Shown: positions 1 to 5,288 of the stretch, piece by piece | Layout of the letters: each line of letters opens with the position of its first letter | Position numbering within the stretch: the first letter of the stretch is position 1 | Source: Flemingiibacterium sp045578725 | GTDB taxonomy: Bacteria; Bacillota; Clostridia; Oscillospirales; CAG-272 | Assembly (NCBI GenBank): GCA_045578725.1 | Contig: JAZNKS010000053.1 | Coordinates: 1-5,316, forward strand | Length of the DNA stretch: 5,316 nucleotides | Direction: 5' to 3' | The notes under the pieces: generated by a model | What the model saw: the letters and a program-made list of their open reading frames with translations, nothing else | What the model was told of the DNA's origin: nothing | Databases searched by the model: none | Program-made: the position numbers and the translations under genes

Positions 1-351
1 GATCGTCTTAGCGGGACCTTTTCTGGTTCTCGCGTTGGTCTTGGTGCGCTGTCCGCGTACCGGAAGGCCTTTTCTGTGACGGATACCGCGGTAGCAGTTG
101 ATTTCGATCATGCGCTTGATGTCAAGACCGATATCACGGCGGAGGTCACCCTCAACGTGATAGTTCTTTTCGATCTCATCTCTGAGCTTTGCGGTATCTT
201 CCTCGGTCAGATCCTTTGCGCGGGTATCAGGATTGATACCGGTCTTTGCGAGGATATCCTGTGCACTCTTTACGCCGATACCGTAAATATAGGTGAGTGC
301 GATTTCAATTCTCTTATTGTTAGGAATATCAACACCGGCAATACGTGCCAT
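1..351 (-). CDS. rpsM: 30S ribosomal protein S13, 3' end cut by window edge
   Basis: S13 sits in the head of the small subunit, where it contacts 16S rRNA, the bridge to the large subunit and P-site tRNA. I see 117 codons in frame with no stop before the window edge; the family is usually about 120-125 residues, so only a few C-terminal residues are missing. The N-terminus MARIAGVDIPNNKRI is canonical, YGIG (23-26) begins the helix-two-turn-helix region, and the basic tail LPVRGQRTKTNARTRKG (97-112) is the rRNA/tRNA-binding extension. The ATG at 351 is preceded by AAGGGGTG (360-367) with an 8-nt spacer, which fixes the start. It lies 44 nt after rpmJ and begins the alpha-operon part of the cluster; rpsK is expected just outside the window. 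Nothing unusual is seen in it. Confidence 0.97.
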   Translation of the reverse strand, partial: MARIAGVDIPNNKRIEIALTYIYGIGVKSAQDILAKTGINPDTRAKDLTEEDTAKLRDEIEKNYHVEGDLRRDIGLDIKRMIEINCYRGIRHRKGLPVRGQRTKTNARTRKGPAKTI

Positions 352-395
352 TCGTTATTCACCCCTTCTTGGATTGTTTGGATGTTGTACGGATT

Positions 396-509
396 TCAGC
401 CCTGTCTCTGCTTGTGCTTCGGGTTCTCGCAGATGACCATGATGTGGCCTTTTCTCTTGATGATCTTGCACTTTTCGCAGATCTTCTTAACGGATGGTTT
501 TACTTTCAT
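396..509 (-). CDS. rpmJ: 50S ribosomal protein L36, zinc-binding type
   Basis: L36 is the smallest large-subunit protein and binds 23S rRNA late in assembly. The 37-residue reading frame begins MKVKPSVKKICEKCKIIKRK and ends KHKQRQG, matching the family at full length. Zinc ligands are visible as Cys11, Cys14, Cys27 and His32, so this is the zinc-dependent form rather than the zinc-free paralogue that some bacteria induce under zinc limitation. The ATG at 509 follows AAAGGG (521-526) at a rather long 11-nt distance. It lies 52 nt after infA and 44 nt before rpsM, the normal Firmicutes position. The identification rests on near-complete motif agreement. Confidence 0.97.
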   Translation of the reverse strand: MKVKPSVKKICEKCKIIKRKGHIMVICENPKHKQRQG

Positions 510-527
510 TGTTTGACCAACCCTTTC

Positions 528-541
528 TCACAGTTATGTGA
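528..541 (-). other. small hairpin just upstream of the rpmJ ribosome-binding site
   Basis: On the minus strand the segment reads TCACA-TAAC-TGTGA, a perfect 5-bp stem with a 4-nt loop. It ends directly before the GAAAGGG that serves rpmJ, within the 52-nt infA-rpmJ spacer. It could affect access to the ribosome-binding site or mark an mRNA processing point, but the stem is short and may be chance. Function is not shown. Confidence 0.3.
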
Positions 542-561
542 CAGCTTATACGGACCGGAGA

Positions 562-780
562 TTATTTGGCTCTCCAGGTGATCCGTCCCTTGGTGAGGTC
601 GTATACGGTTACTTCAACCGTTACCTTGTCACCGGGAAGAATCTTGATATAATTCATACGGAGCTTGCCCGAAATATGCGCAGTAATGATGTGCTTATTC
701 GGAAGCTCGACCTTGAATACGGCATTCGGCAGAGCCTCAATGACCGTACCCTCGAATTCTACAACGTCGTCCTTAGGCAG
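562..780 (-). CDS. infA: translation initiation factor IF-1, apparent CTG start
   Basis: IF1 is a single OB-fold protein that binds the 30S A site during initiation and cooperates with IF2 and IF3. The frame encodes 72 residues, the exact family length. After the start it reads PKDDVVEFEGTVIEALPNA, and later AHISGKLRMNYIKILPGDKV (residues 34-53) and a C-terminus TKGRITWRAK, all hallmarks of IF1. There is no ATG, GTG or TTG near the 5' end: an in-frame TAA lies at 793-795, the codons after it are GGA GGG ATT ATT CTG, and the first in-frame ATG is codon 42, inside the fold. CTG at 780 is chosen because TAAGGAGGG (787-795) lies 7 nt upstream of it, counted from GGAGG, and because family alignment puts Met exactly there (M-x-K-D/E-D). 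ATT at 783 is the main alternative. Gene identity is near certain; the start codon is less so. It lies 33 nt after map and 52 nt before rpmJ. Confidence 0.95.
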   Translation of the reverse strand: MPKDDVVEFEGTVIEALPNAVFKVELPNKHIITAHISGKLRMNYIKILPGDKVTVEVTVYDLTKGRITWRAK

Positions 781-786
781 AATAAT

Positions 787-795
787 CCCTCCTTA
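787..795 (-). promoter_or_regulatory. strong Shine-Dalgarno site of infA, overlapping an in-frame stop
   Basis: TAAGGAGGG pairs with 8 consecutive positions of the 16S rRNA 3' end. Its first three bases are a TAA in the infA frame, so translation of infA cannot begin further upstream. Counted from GGAGG, the spacer is 7 nt to CTG (780), 4 nt to ATT (783) and 1 nt to ATT (786); only the first is near optimal. This site is the main evidence for the non-canonical start. Confidence 0.85.
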
Positions 796-813
796 CAGTT
801 ATGCGTTTCATGC

Positions 814-1563
814 TCAATCGACCTTCGTCAGAACGATCACGCCTTCATCGGTGATCGCAATGGTGTGCTCGTAATGAGCGGACAGCGAACCGTCGGCAGT
901 GACAACCGTCCACTTGTCCTCCTTTTCCAAGACCTCATAGCCTCCGGCATTTACCATCGGTTCAACGGCAATCGTCATGCCGGCGCAGAGTCTGACACCG
1001 CGCCCTGCCGTTCCGAAGTTCGGTACATCAGGCGACTCATGAAGCTCTTCACCGATTCCATGTCCCACATACTTGCGAACGACCGAAAAGCCGTTTGCCT
1101 GAACATGGGCCTGAACGGCGGCACCGATATCACCGATGCGGTTGCCCGGACAAGCCTTGGAAATTCCCTTCCAGAAGCTCTCGCGCGTGACCTCGATCAG
1201 CTTCATTGCCTCATCGCTCACCTTTCCTACCGGGAAGGTATTGGCGCTGTCGCCGTGGAAGCCCTTATAAAAGGCACCGACGTCAACCTTGACAATGTCG
1301 CCCTCTTCGATCACCCGAGCGGAGGGGATACCGTGAATGACCTGATCGTTGATGCTGATGCAGGCGCTGCCGGGGAACCCGCCGTATCCGAGGAAGGAGG
1401 GCTTTGCACCGCTCCGTTCGATGTGATGACGGATGATGGTATCCAGCTGCTTGGTGGTCATGCCCGGCTTGATGGCTTCACCGGCAAGCGCAAGCGCTTC
1501 GCCCGTGATGCGGCCGGCCTGACGCATCAGCTTGATCTGATCGGAATTCTTAACCGTAATCAT
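814..1563 (-). CDS. map: type I methionine aminopeptidase
   Basis: Removes the initiator methionine from nascent cytoplasmic proteins after deformylation, using a dinuclear metal centre in the pita-bread fold. The 249-residue protein has the type I bacterial length with no N-terminal zinc-finger extension. The five metal ligands are visible: Asp94 (VDVG), Asp105 (HGDSANTF), His168 (GHGIG), Glu201 (AVEPM) and Glu232 (YEHT). Catalytic-site histidines His77 (VIHGIP) and His175 (ELHESP) are also present, so the enzyme should be active. The ATG at 1563 gives the usual N-terminus MITVKNSDQIKLMRQAGRI. It begins only 6 nt after the adk stop and has no recognisable Shine-Dalgarno sequence, suggesting translation coupled to adk. 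Many Firmicutes have a small KOW/L14e-like gene between map and infA; here the spacer is 33 nt and has none. Confidence 0.97.
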   Translation of the reverse strand: MITVKNSDQIKLMRQAGRITGEALALAGEAIKPGMTTKQLDTIIRHHIERSGAKPSFLGYGGFPGSACISINDQVIHGIPSARVIEEGDIVKVDVGAFYKGFHGDSANTFPVGKVSDEAMKLIEVTRESFWKGISKACPGNRIGDIGAAVQAHVQANGFSVVRKYVGHGIGEELHESPDVPNFGTAGRGVRLCAGMTIAVEPMVNAGGYEVLEKEDKWTVVTADGSLSAHYEHTIAITDEGVIVLTKVD

Positions 1564-1569
1564 GAAAAC

Positions 1570-2217
1570 TTATCTGCCCTGTTCCTTCGATGCGATAAGG
1601 GCCAGAGTCAGCGCCGTGGTGTCGGCGACCTCCTCCTGTCCTTCCACGATACCGAGCTTTCCGAGCTTCTCATAGAAATCCTTGAGCGGCTCCGTAACCT
1701 CATGGTAGGTGTCCAGACGGCTCTTCACAACCTCAGGAGCGTCATCCTTACGGATCGAAAGCGCTTCGCCGCACTTATCGCAGCTCTTGCCGTCGGCCGA
1801 AGGATTGTAGATCGTATGGTAAGACGCCCCGCACTTGGCGCAGACGCGTCTGCCGGACATTCTTTCAACGATCTTTTCGTCCGGGACTTCAATGTCGATC
1901 ACGAGATCAATCACAACACCCATATCCTCAAGCGCTTCGGCCTGGGGAACGGTTCTCGGGAAGCCGTCCAGGATGAAGCCGTTCTGACAGTCATCCGCAG
2001 CCAGTCTTTCCTTGATGATACCGATCACAACATCATCCGGTACAAGTGCGCCATTTTCGGTAAACTGCTTGGCTGCCTTGCCCATTTCGGTCTGATTTTT
2101 GATTGCTTCTCGGATGATCGCACCCGTGGAAATCGCAGGAATCGAATACTTTTCCGAAACGATTTCAGCCTGAGTGCCTTTGCCGGCGCCGGGAGCGCCT
2201 AAAAAGATCATTTTCAT
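1570..2217 (-). CDS. adk: adenylate kinase, zinc-binding LID type
   Basis: Catalyses ATP + AMP to 2 ADP in the cytoplasm, keeping adenylate pools balanced. The 215-residue protein is a full-length long-form enzyme. The P-loop GAPGAGKGTQ spans 7-16. FILDGFPRT (81-89) contributes Asp84 and Arg88, and the usual substrate arginines align at 36, 88, 123, 156 and 167. The LID domain carries CAKC and CDKC (Cys126, 129, 146, 149), a structural zinc site common in Gram-positive enzymes. The AMP-binding segment reads STGAIIR instead of the frequent STGDMLR, so position 33 is Ala. The ATG at 2217 is supported by GGGAG about 9-10 nt upstream and by the normal N-terminus MKMIFLGAPG; a second ATG two codons later is less likely. 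It follows secY after an 88-nt structured spacer and nearly abuts map. Confidence 0.97.
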   Translation of the reverse strand: MKMIFLGAPGAGKGTQAEIVSEKYSIPAISTGAIIREAIKNQTEMGKAAKQFTENGALVPDDVVIGIIKERLAADDCQNGFILDGFPRTVPQAEALEDMGVVIDLVIDIEVPDEKIVERMSGRRVCAKCGASYHTIYNPSADGKSCDKCGEALSIRKDDAPEVVKSRLDTYHEVTEPLKDFYEKLGKLGIVEGQEEVADTTALTLALIASKEQGR

Positions 2218-2252
2218 TCAATCATTCTCCCAAAATTTCAATCGGGCGCCTG

Positions 2253-2295
2253 CTCCTCATGGATGGGATCCGGTTGAATTCCATCCATGCAGGAA
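2253..2295 (-). other. strong hairpin in the secY-adk spacer
   Basis: The core is a perfect 9-bp inverted repeat, CATGGATGG (2281-2289) and CCATCCATG (2258-2266) as read on the minus strand. Inside it, after one A-C mismatch, four more pairs (one G-U) close an AACC tetraloop at 2272-2275. Outside it, with one bulged base at 2290, TTCCT pairs with AGGAG, giving about 18 pairs overall. It begins about 10 nt after the secY stop. No T-run follows, so it is not a standard intrinsic terminator. It could protect the 3' end of a secY-containing transcript, direct mRNA processing, or reduce read-through into adk. The structure is seen directly; the role is inferred. Confidence 0.65.
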
Positions 2296-2305
2296 GCGTC
2301 AGCGC

Positions 2306-3592
2306 TTATTCAAGAAAGCCTTTGTAATGACGCATCGTCATCTGAGCTTCAACCTCACGAGCCGTTTCGAGAGCAACACCGACCAGAATGAGGATCGAGG
2401 TGCCGGCGAAAGCGATGTTCGTCAGACGGTCGCCCGAGATGATATTGATCGCCGCCGGAAGTACCGCGATGATACCGAGGAAGAACGCACCCATGAGAGT
2501 GATCTTGTTCAGAACCTTGGTGATATAATCGGAGGTAGGCTTGCCGGGACGGATACCGGGGATAAAACCACCGTTCTTCTTCAGATTGTTTGCAACCTCG
2601 ATCGGATTGAAGGAGATGGCAATGTAGAAATAAGAGAAGAAGATGATCATTGCGAGGAAGAGTACAACGTACAGCCACGACTTGTAGGAGAACAGCTGAA
2701 GGAAGCCGTACCAGAAGGTTCCCTCCTCAGGCGTGGGGAAGAACATTGCAATCGTAGTCGGGAGTGCGAGGATCGAGTTCGCGAAGATGACAGGCATAAC
2801 GCCGGACATATTCAGCTTCAGCGGAAGCGTGGAACTCTGACCGCCGTACATCTTGCGGCCAACAACACGCTTGGCGTACTGGACCGACAGTCTTCTCTCC
2901 GAGTTGGTGATGAAGACGATGAAGGTAACCATAGCCAGAGCCAGGATAACGTGAACGATAGCGGCGATGATGCCAGCTGCCGAACCGCTGGTAACCTGGG
3001 CAAACAGCGTGCCGACGGTGGTGGGGATCGAGGAAACGATGTTGGCGAACAGGATCAGGGAGATACCGTTGCCGATGCCGTTTTCGTTGATCTTCTCAGC
3101 CAGCCACATGATCAGCGCAGTACCGGCGGAATAGCAGGCGATGATGACGATAGCAGCGAATACGCCGTTATTGGTCAGTACGCCGATTCCTCTCATGTAC
3201 ATATAGTAGCCGTAAGCGGTGATAAGACCGAGAGCTACGGTTACATAGCGGGTGATCTGGTTGATTTTCTTTCTGCCGTCCTCTTCCTTGGACAGATTCT
3301 CGAGAGCGGGAATCGCCGTGCAGAGGAGCTGCATAATGATGGATGCGTTGATATACGGGGAAATCGACAGAGCAAAGAGCGTCGCTCTGGAGAAGGCCGT
3401 ACCGGACAGTATACTCATATACTGGAAGATAGAGCCATCACCGAAACTCATCATCAGGGACAGTGCATCGGAGCTTACATACGGCACCGGAATGGTGCAG
3501 CCGATTCTGTACAGGATAATGACTACGACAACGTAGAGGATCTTCTTGCGGAGATCCGGAAGAGCGAATGCGTTCTTGAGTGTTTGGAACAC
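2306..3592 (-). CDS. secY: preprotein translocase channel subunit SecY
   Basis: SecY forms the membrane channel for export and membrane insertion of proteins, together with SecE/SecG and driven by SecA. The 428-residue protein has the expected ten hydrophobic segments, roughly at 17-35, 70-90, 116-135, 143-165, 175-200, 208-230, 262-285, 305-328, 363-385 and 392-412, with the plug region around 55-70. The cytoplasmic loop motif GFIPGIRPGKPT (342-353) includes Arg348, equivalent to the SecA-contacting arginine of the family, and the C-terminus MTMRHYKGFLE is canonical. The start is GTG (3590-3592), giving MFQTLKNAF as in relatives. It begins directly after the rplO TAA with no spacer, and its ribosome-binding site lies in the last rplO codons, so the two are probably translationally coupled. 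A strong hairpin follows the stop codon. Confidence 0.98.
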   Translation of the reverse strand: MFQTLKNAFALPDLRKKILYVVVVIILYRIGCTIPVPYVSSDALSLMMSFGDGSIFQYMSILSGTAFSRATLFALSISPYINASIIMQLLCTAIPALENLSKEEDGRKKINQITRYVTVALGLITAYGYYMYMRGIGVLTNNGVFAAIVIIACYSAGTALIMWLAEKINENGIGNGISLILFANIVSSIPTTVGTLFAQVTSGSAAGIIAAIVHVILALAMVTFIVFITNSERRLSVQYAKRVVGRKMYGGQSSTLPLKLNMSGVMPVIFANSILALPTTIAMFFPTPEEGTFWYGFLQLFSYKSWLYVVLFLAMIIFFSYFYIAISFNPIEVANNLKKNGGFIPGIRPGKPTSDYITKVLNKITLMGAFFLGIIAVLPAAINIISGDRLTNIAFAGTSILILVGVALETAREVEAQMTMRHYKGFLE

Positions 3593-4033
3593 TTAGATCA
3601 CCTCAGTCTTTCCGCCCGCTGCTTCGATCTTTTCTTTAGCAGTTGCCGAAAAGACGGATGCTTCAACGGTAAGCTTCTTGGTGATTTCGCCGTTGCCTAA
3701 CACTTTCAGTCCATCGTTTGCCTTACGAATAATGCCTTTTTCCATCAGCGCTTCGAGGTTAACGGTAGCACCGTCCTCGAATACATTGAGAGCATCCACA
3801 TTCACGATCGAGTAAACAGTCGCGAACTTGTTGTGGAATCCTCTCTTCGGGAGCTTTCTGTAAAGCGGAATCTGACCGCCTTCGAAACCGATGCGAACAC
3901 CGCCGCCAGAGCGAGCGTTCTGACCTTTATGACCCTTGCCGGCGGTTTTACCGTTTCCGGATCCGGCGCCTCTGCCCTTCCGGTAAGCGGGAGCAACAGA
4001 GCCTGCGGCAGGAGAAAGTTCATGGAGCTTCAT
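3593..4033 (-). CDS. rplO: 50S ribosomal protein L15
   Basis: L15 binds 23S rRNA and is needed for late large-subunit assembly. The 146-residue length is typical. The long basic glycine-rich N-terminal extension is clear: GRGAGSGNGKTAGKGHKGQ (20-38), then ARSGGGVRIGFEGGQ (40-54) and LPKRGF (61-66). The globular C-terminal half ends with EKIEAAGGKTEVI, a family signature. The ATG at 4033 is preceded by AAGGAGG (4044-4050) with an 11-nt A-rich spacer. It lies 44 nt after rpmD and its stop codon touches the secY start. Nothing about it is unusual. Confidence 0.97.
   Translation of the reverse strand: MKLHELSPAAGSVAPAYRKGRGAGSGNGKTAGKGHKGQNARSGGGVRIGFEGGQIPLYRKLPKRGFHNKFATVYSIVNVDALNVFEDGATVNLEALMEKGIIRKANDGLKVLGNGEITKKLTVEASVFSATAKEKIEAAGGKTEVI
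3598..3604 (-). promoter_or_regulatory. secY Shine-Dalgarno site embedded in the end of rplO
   Basis: GAGGTGA is encoded by the Glu-Val-Ile end of rplO and sits 5 nt before the GTG start of secY. It supports the GTG start and suggests that ribosomes finishing rplO re-initiate on secY. Confidence 0.8.
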
Positions 4034-4077
4034 TAGGTTTTTTCCTCCTTATACTGAATTTTTGTGAGCCTTTAGAA

Positions 4078-4257
4078 TTATACGCTTTCCTTCTTTACAA
4101 GGTGAGAAATAACCTTTACCTTGCCGCCAAGGACATCGTCATCAGCGTGGATCACGAAATCGCCGACTCTCTTGAGGCCGAGCGAAGCCGCGGTAGCCTT
4201 CTGATTGGGTTTTGCACCGATAAGGCTCTTTACAAGTGTTACTTTTACGTTTGCCAT
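4078..4257 (-). CDS. rpmD: 50S ribosomal protein L30
   Basis: L30 is a small beta-alpha-beta protein bound to 23S rRNA in the large subunit. The frame encodes 59 residues, the normal bacterial length, starting MANVKVTLVKSLIGAKPNQK; TAASLGLKRVGD (22-33) matches the conserved central helix region, and GGKVKVISHLVKKE (44-57) is the usual C-terminal strand. The ATG at 4257 follows AAGGAGG with a 9-nt spacer; that ribosome-binding site overlaps the TAA stop of rpsE, so the two genes are likely coupled. Position between rpsE and rplO is the standard spc-operon place. Some bacteria lack rpmD; this one keeps it. Confidence 0.96.
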   Translation of the reverse strand: MANVKVTLVKSLIGAKPNQKATAASLGLKRVGDFVIHADDDVLGGKVKVISHLVKKESV

Positions 4258-4271
4258 CTTGAAAAGCCTCC

Positions 4272-4778
4272 TTATTTCATCACAGCTTCTTTGCTGATTC
4301 CGCGCATTGCTGCGACTTCCTCAGCGTTGCGAAGCGCCTTCAGACCTTCGAACGTTGCCTTGACAACATTCACAGGATTGTTGGAGCGCAGGCACTTGGT
4401 ACGGATATTCTTGATGCCGGCTCTCTCAACGATTGCACGGACCGTACCGCCGGCGATAACACCGGTACCGGGAGCAGCCGGCTTCAGAAGAACCTTACCG
4501 GCGCCGTAGATACCCATTACCTCGTGAGGAATGGTGCTGCCCTTGAGGGATACTTCGATCATATTCTTCTTAGCATCCTCAATGCCCTTGCGGATAGCTT
4601 CCGGGACCTCGGCAGCCTTGCCGAGACCGTAGCCAACGTGACCGTTGCCGTCGCCGACAACCATCAGTGCGGTGAATCTCATAATACGTCCGCCCTTGAC
4701 CGTCTTGGATACACGTCTGATGCAGACGCGGGTTTCCTGGAGGTCGAGAGCAGCCGGATCAAAATTCTGTTTTGCCAT
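4272..4778 (-). CDS. rpsE: 30S ribosomal protein S5
   Basis: S5 lies at the back of the small subunit near the decoding region and the mRNA entry channel, and influences accuracy. The 168-residue protein has the double-stranded-RNA-binding-like N-terminal domain (about 15-80), with GDGNGHVGYGLGKAAEVPEAI (42-62), and the C-terminal domain with GTGVIAGGTVRAI (104-116). The loop VSKTVKGGR (23-31), where spectinomycin-resistance changes occur in other bacteria, looks unaltered. Residues 129-135 read CLRSNNP where many homologues have a small residue in place of Arg131. The ATG at 4778 gives the usual N-terminal length, but its ribosome-binding site is weak (AAGTGG, 4785-4790, 6-nt spacer) compared with AAGGAGG at its neighbours. 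A 132-nt structured spacer separates it from rplR, which suggests separate control. Confidence 0.97.
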   Translation of the reverse strand: MAKQNFDPAALDLQETRVCIRRVSKTVKGGRIMRFTALMVVGDGNGHVGYGLGKAAEVPEAIRKGIEDAKKNMIEVSLKGSTIPHEVMGIYGAGKVLLKPAAPGTGVIAGGTVRAIVERAGIKNIRTKCLRSNNPVNVVKATFEGLKALRNAEEVAAMRGISKEAVMK

Positions 4779-4790
4779 TGTTTGCCACTT

Positions 4791-4819
4791 TCAGGTTTGC
4801 CCGTAATCGGGGACCCTGA
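4791..4819 (-). promoter_or_regulatory. candidate leader hairpin directly before the rpsE ribosome-binding site
   Basis: On the minus strand TCAGG (4815-4819) pairs with CCTGA (4791-4795), enclosing a second stem CCCG-ATTA-CGGG. The structure ends next to AAGTGG (4785-4790), the weak ribosome-binding site of rpsE. This position suits translational control of rpsE, for example by a ribosomal protein. I do not recognise it as any described ribosomal-protein leader. Pairing is seen; regulation is inferred. Confidence 0.4.
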
Positions 4820-4832
4820 TTCCTCTCTTTGA

Positions 4833-4862
4833 AATATAAGTTTTGTGAATGAATTCACTCAA
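4833..4862 (-). promoter_or_regulatory. possible weak internal promoter before rpsE
   Basis: TTGAGT (4857-4862) and TATATT (4833-4838) lie 18 nt apart on the minus strand, matching sigma-70/sigma-A boxes at 4 of 6 and 5 of 6 positions. The stretch is clearly more A+T-rich than the flanking genes. Transcription would begin near 4826 and give a leader of about 48 nt carrying the hairpin at 4791-4819. The same DNA can also fold: GTGAA/TTCAC (4845-4858) inside CTTTGA/TCAAAG (4859-4864 with 4827-4832), which is an alternative explanation for its pattern. Confidence 0.3.
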
Positions 4863-4876
4863 AGCGTGTATAAACT

Positions 4877-4909
4877 GGTCTTTTCGGACCGTCCGGATGC
4901 CTTGCGGCA
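4877..4909 (-). other. small hairpins after the rplR stop codon
   Basis: Immediately after the rplR stop, TGCC-GCAA-GGCA (4898-4909) forms a 4-bp stem with a GNRA-type tetraloop. Next come two overlapping choices that cannot form together: CGGA-CGG-TCCG (4885-4895) and GGTC-CGAAAA-GACC (4877-4890). No T-run follows either, so no intrinsic terminator is apparent. The stems are short; they may be part of a structured spacer or chance. Confidence 0.35.
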
Positions 4910-4910
4910 C

Positions 4911-5270
4911 TCAGAACTTCAGTCCGCCTTCTCTTGCACCTTCGGCAAGCTCCAATACACGACCGTGGTAAACGTATCCGCCTCTGTCAAAAACGACCTC
5001 GGTGATACCCTTTGCAGCTGCGCGCTCGGCAACAAGCTTGCCGACCTGCTTTGCTGCTTCCTTGTTTCCGCCGTTGCCCTCGAAAGCCTTTTCAAGGGAG
5101 GAAGCGGATGCAAGAGTTACGCCCGCAACATCATCGATGACCTGAGCCTGGATGTTGTTGAGAGAGCGATAAACACAGAGACGCGGACGAGCTGCAGTGC
5201 CGGAAATCTTGGCTCTGACTCTCTTATGTCTCTTAAGACGCTGGATATTACTATCCTTTCTCGATACCAT
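4911..5270 (-). CDS. rplR: 50S ribosomal protein L18
   Basis: L18 binds 5S rRNA together with L5 and helps dock it in the central protuberance. The 119-residue length is typical. The basic N-terminus (RLKRHKRVRAKISGTAARPRL, 11-31) is the 5S rRNA-binding arm, YRSLNNIQAQVIDD (34-47) is a conserved strand, and FDRGGYVYHGRV (94-105) followed by the C-terminus EGGLKF are family signatures. The ATG at 5270 follows AAAGGAG at a 9-nt distance. It begins 18 nt after the rplF stop. The spacer after it, before rpsE, is unusually long for this operon. Confidence 0.97.
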   Translation of the reverse strand: MVSRKDSNIQRLKRHKRVRAKISGTAARPRLCVYRSLNNIQAQVIDDVAGVTLASASSLEKAFEGNGGNKEAAKQVGKLVAERAAAKGITEVVFDRGGYVYHGRVLELAEGAREGGLKF

Positions 5271-5288
5271 GCAAGTCCACTCCTTTCA

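Noticed and set aside
76..516. A 146-codon plus-strand frame at the window start
   Set aside because: It lies antisense to rpsM and rpmJ, both certain by motif, and resembles no family I know.
655..657. The in-frame ATG at codon 42 of infA as the true start
   Set aside because: It would remove over half of the OB fold, including conserved N-terminal strands whose sequence is intact, and no ribosome-binding site stands before it.
538..2202. A 554-codon open frame on the plus strand
   Set aside because: It is exactly antisense to infA, map and adk, which have full family motifs. It shows no recognisable domain and arises from the codon bias of the real genes.
2222..2260. A 12-codon leader ORF (MRSRRPIEILGE) between secY and adk
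   Set aside because: Its ATG is buried in the hairpin and no ribosome-binding site precedes it. No run of codons suggests attenuation.
2253..2295. Intrinsic terminator after secY
   Set aside because: The hairpin is strong but is followed by GC-rich sequence and no T-run, so the standard terminator definition is not met; reported as a hairpin only.
2355..2678. Same-strand 107-codon frame inside secY, and similar frames at 2818-3003, 3802-4023 and 4919-5113
   Set aside because: All are out-of-frame shadows inside secY, rplO and rplR, with no start signals or family resemblance.
2174..3700. A 508-codon open frame on the plus strand
   Set aside because: It is antisense to secY and the end of rplO. 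Its highly charged, low-complexity product is typical of a reversed membrane-protein gene.
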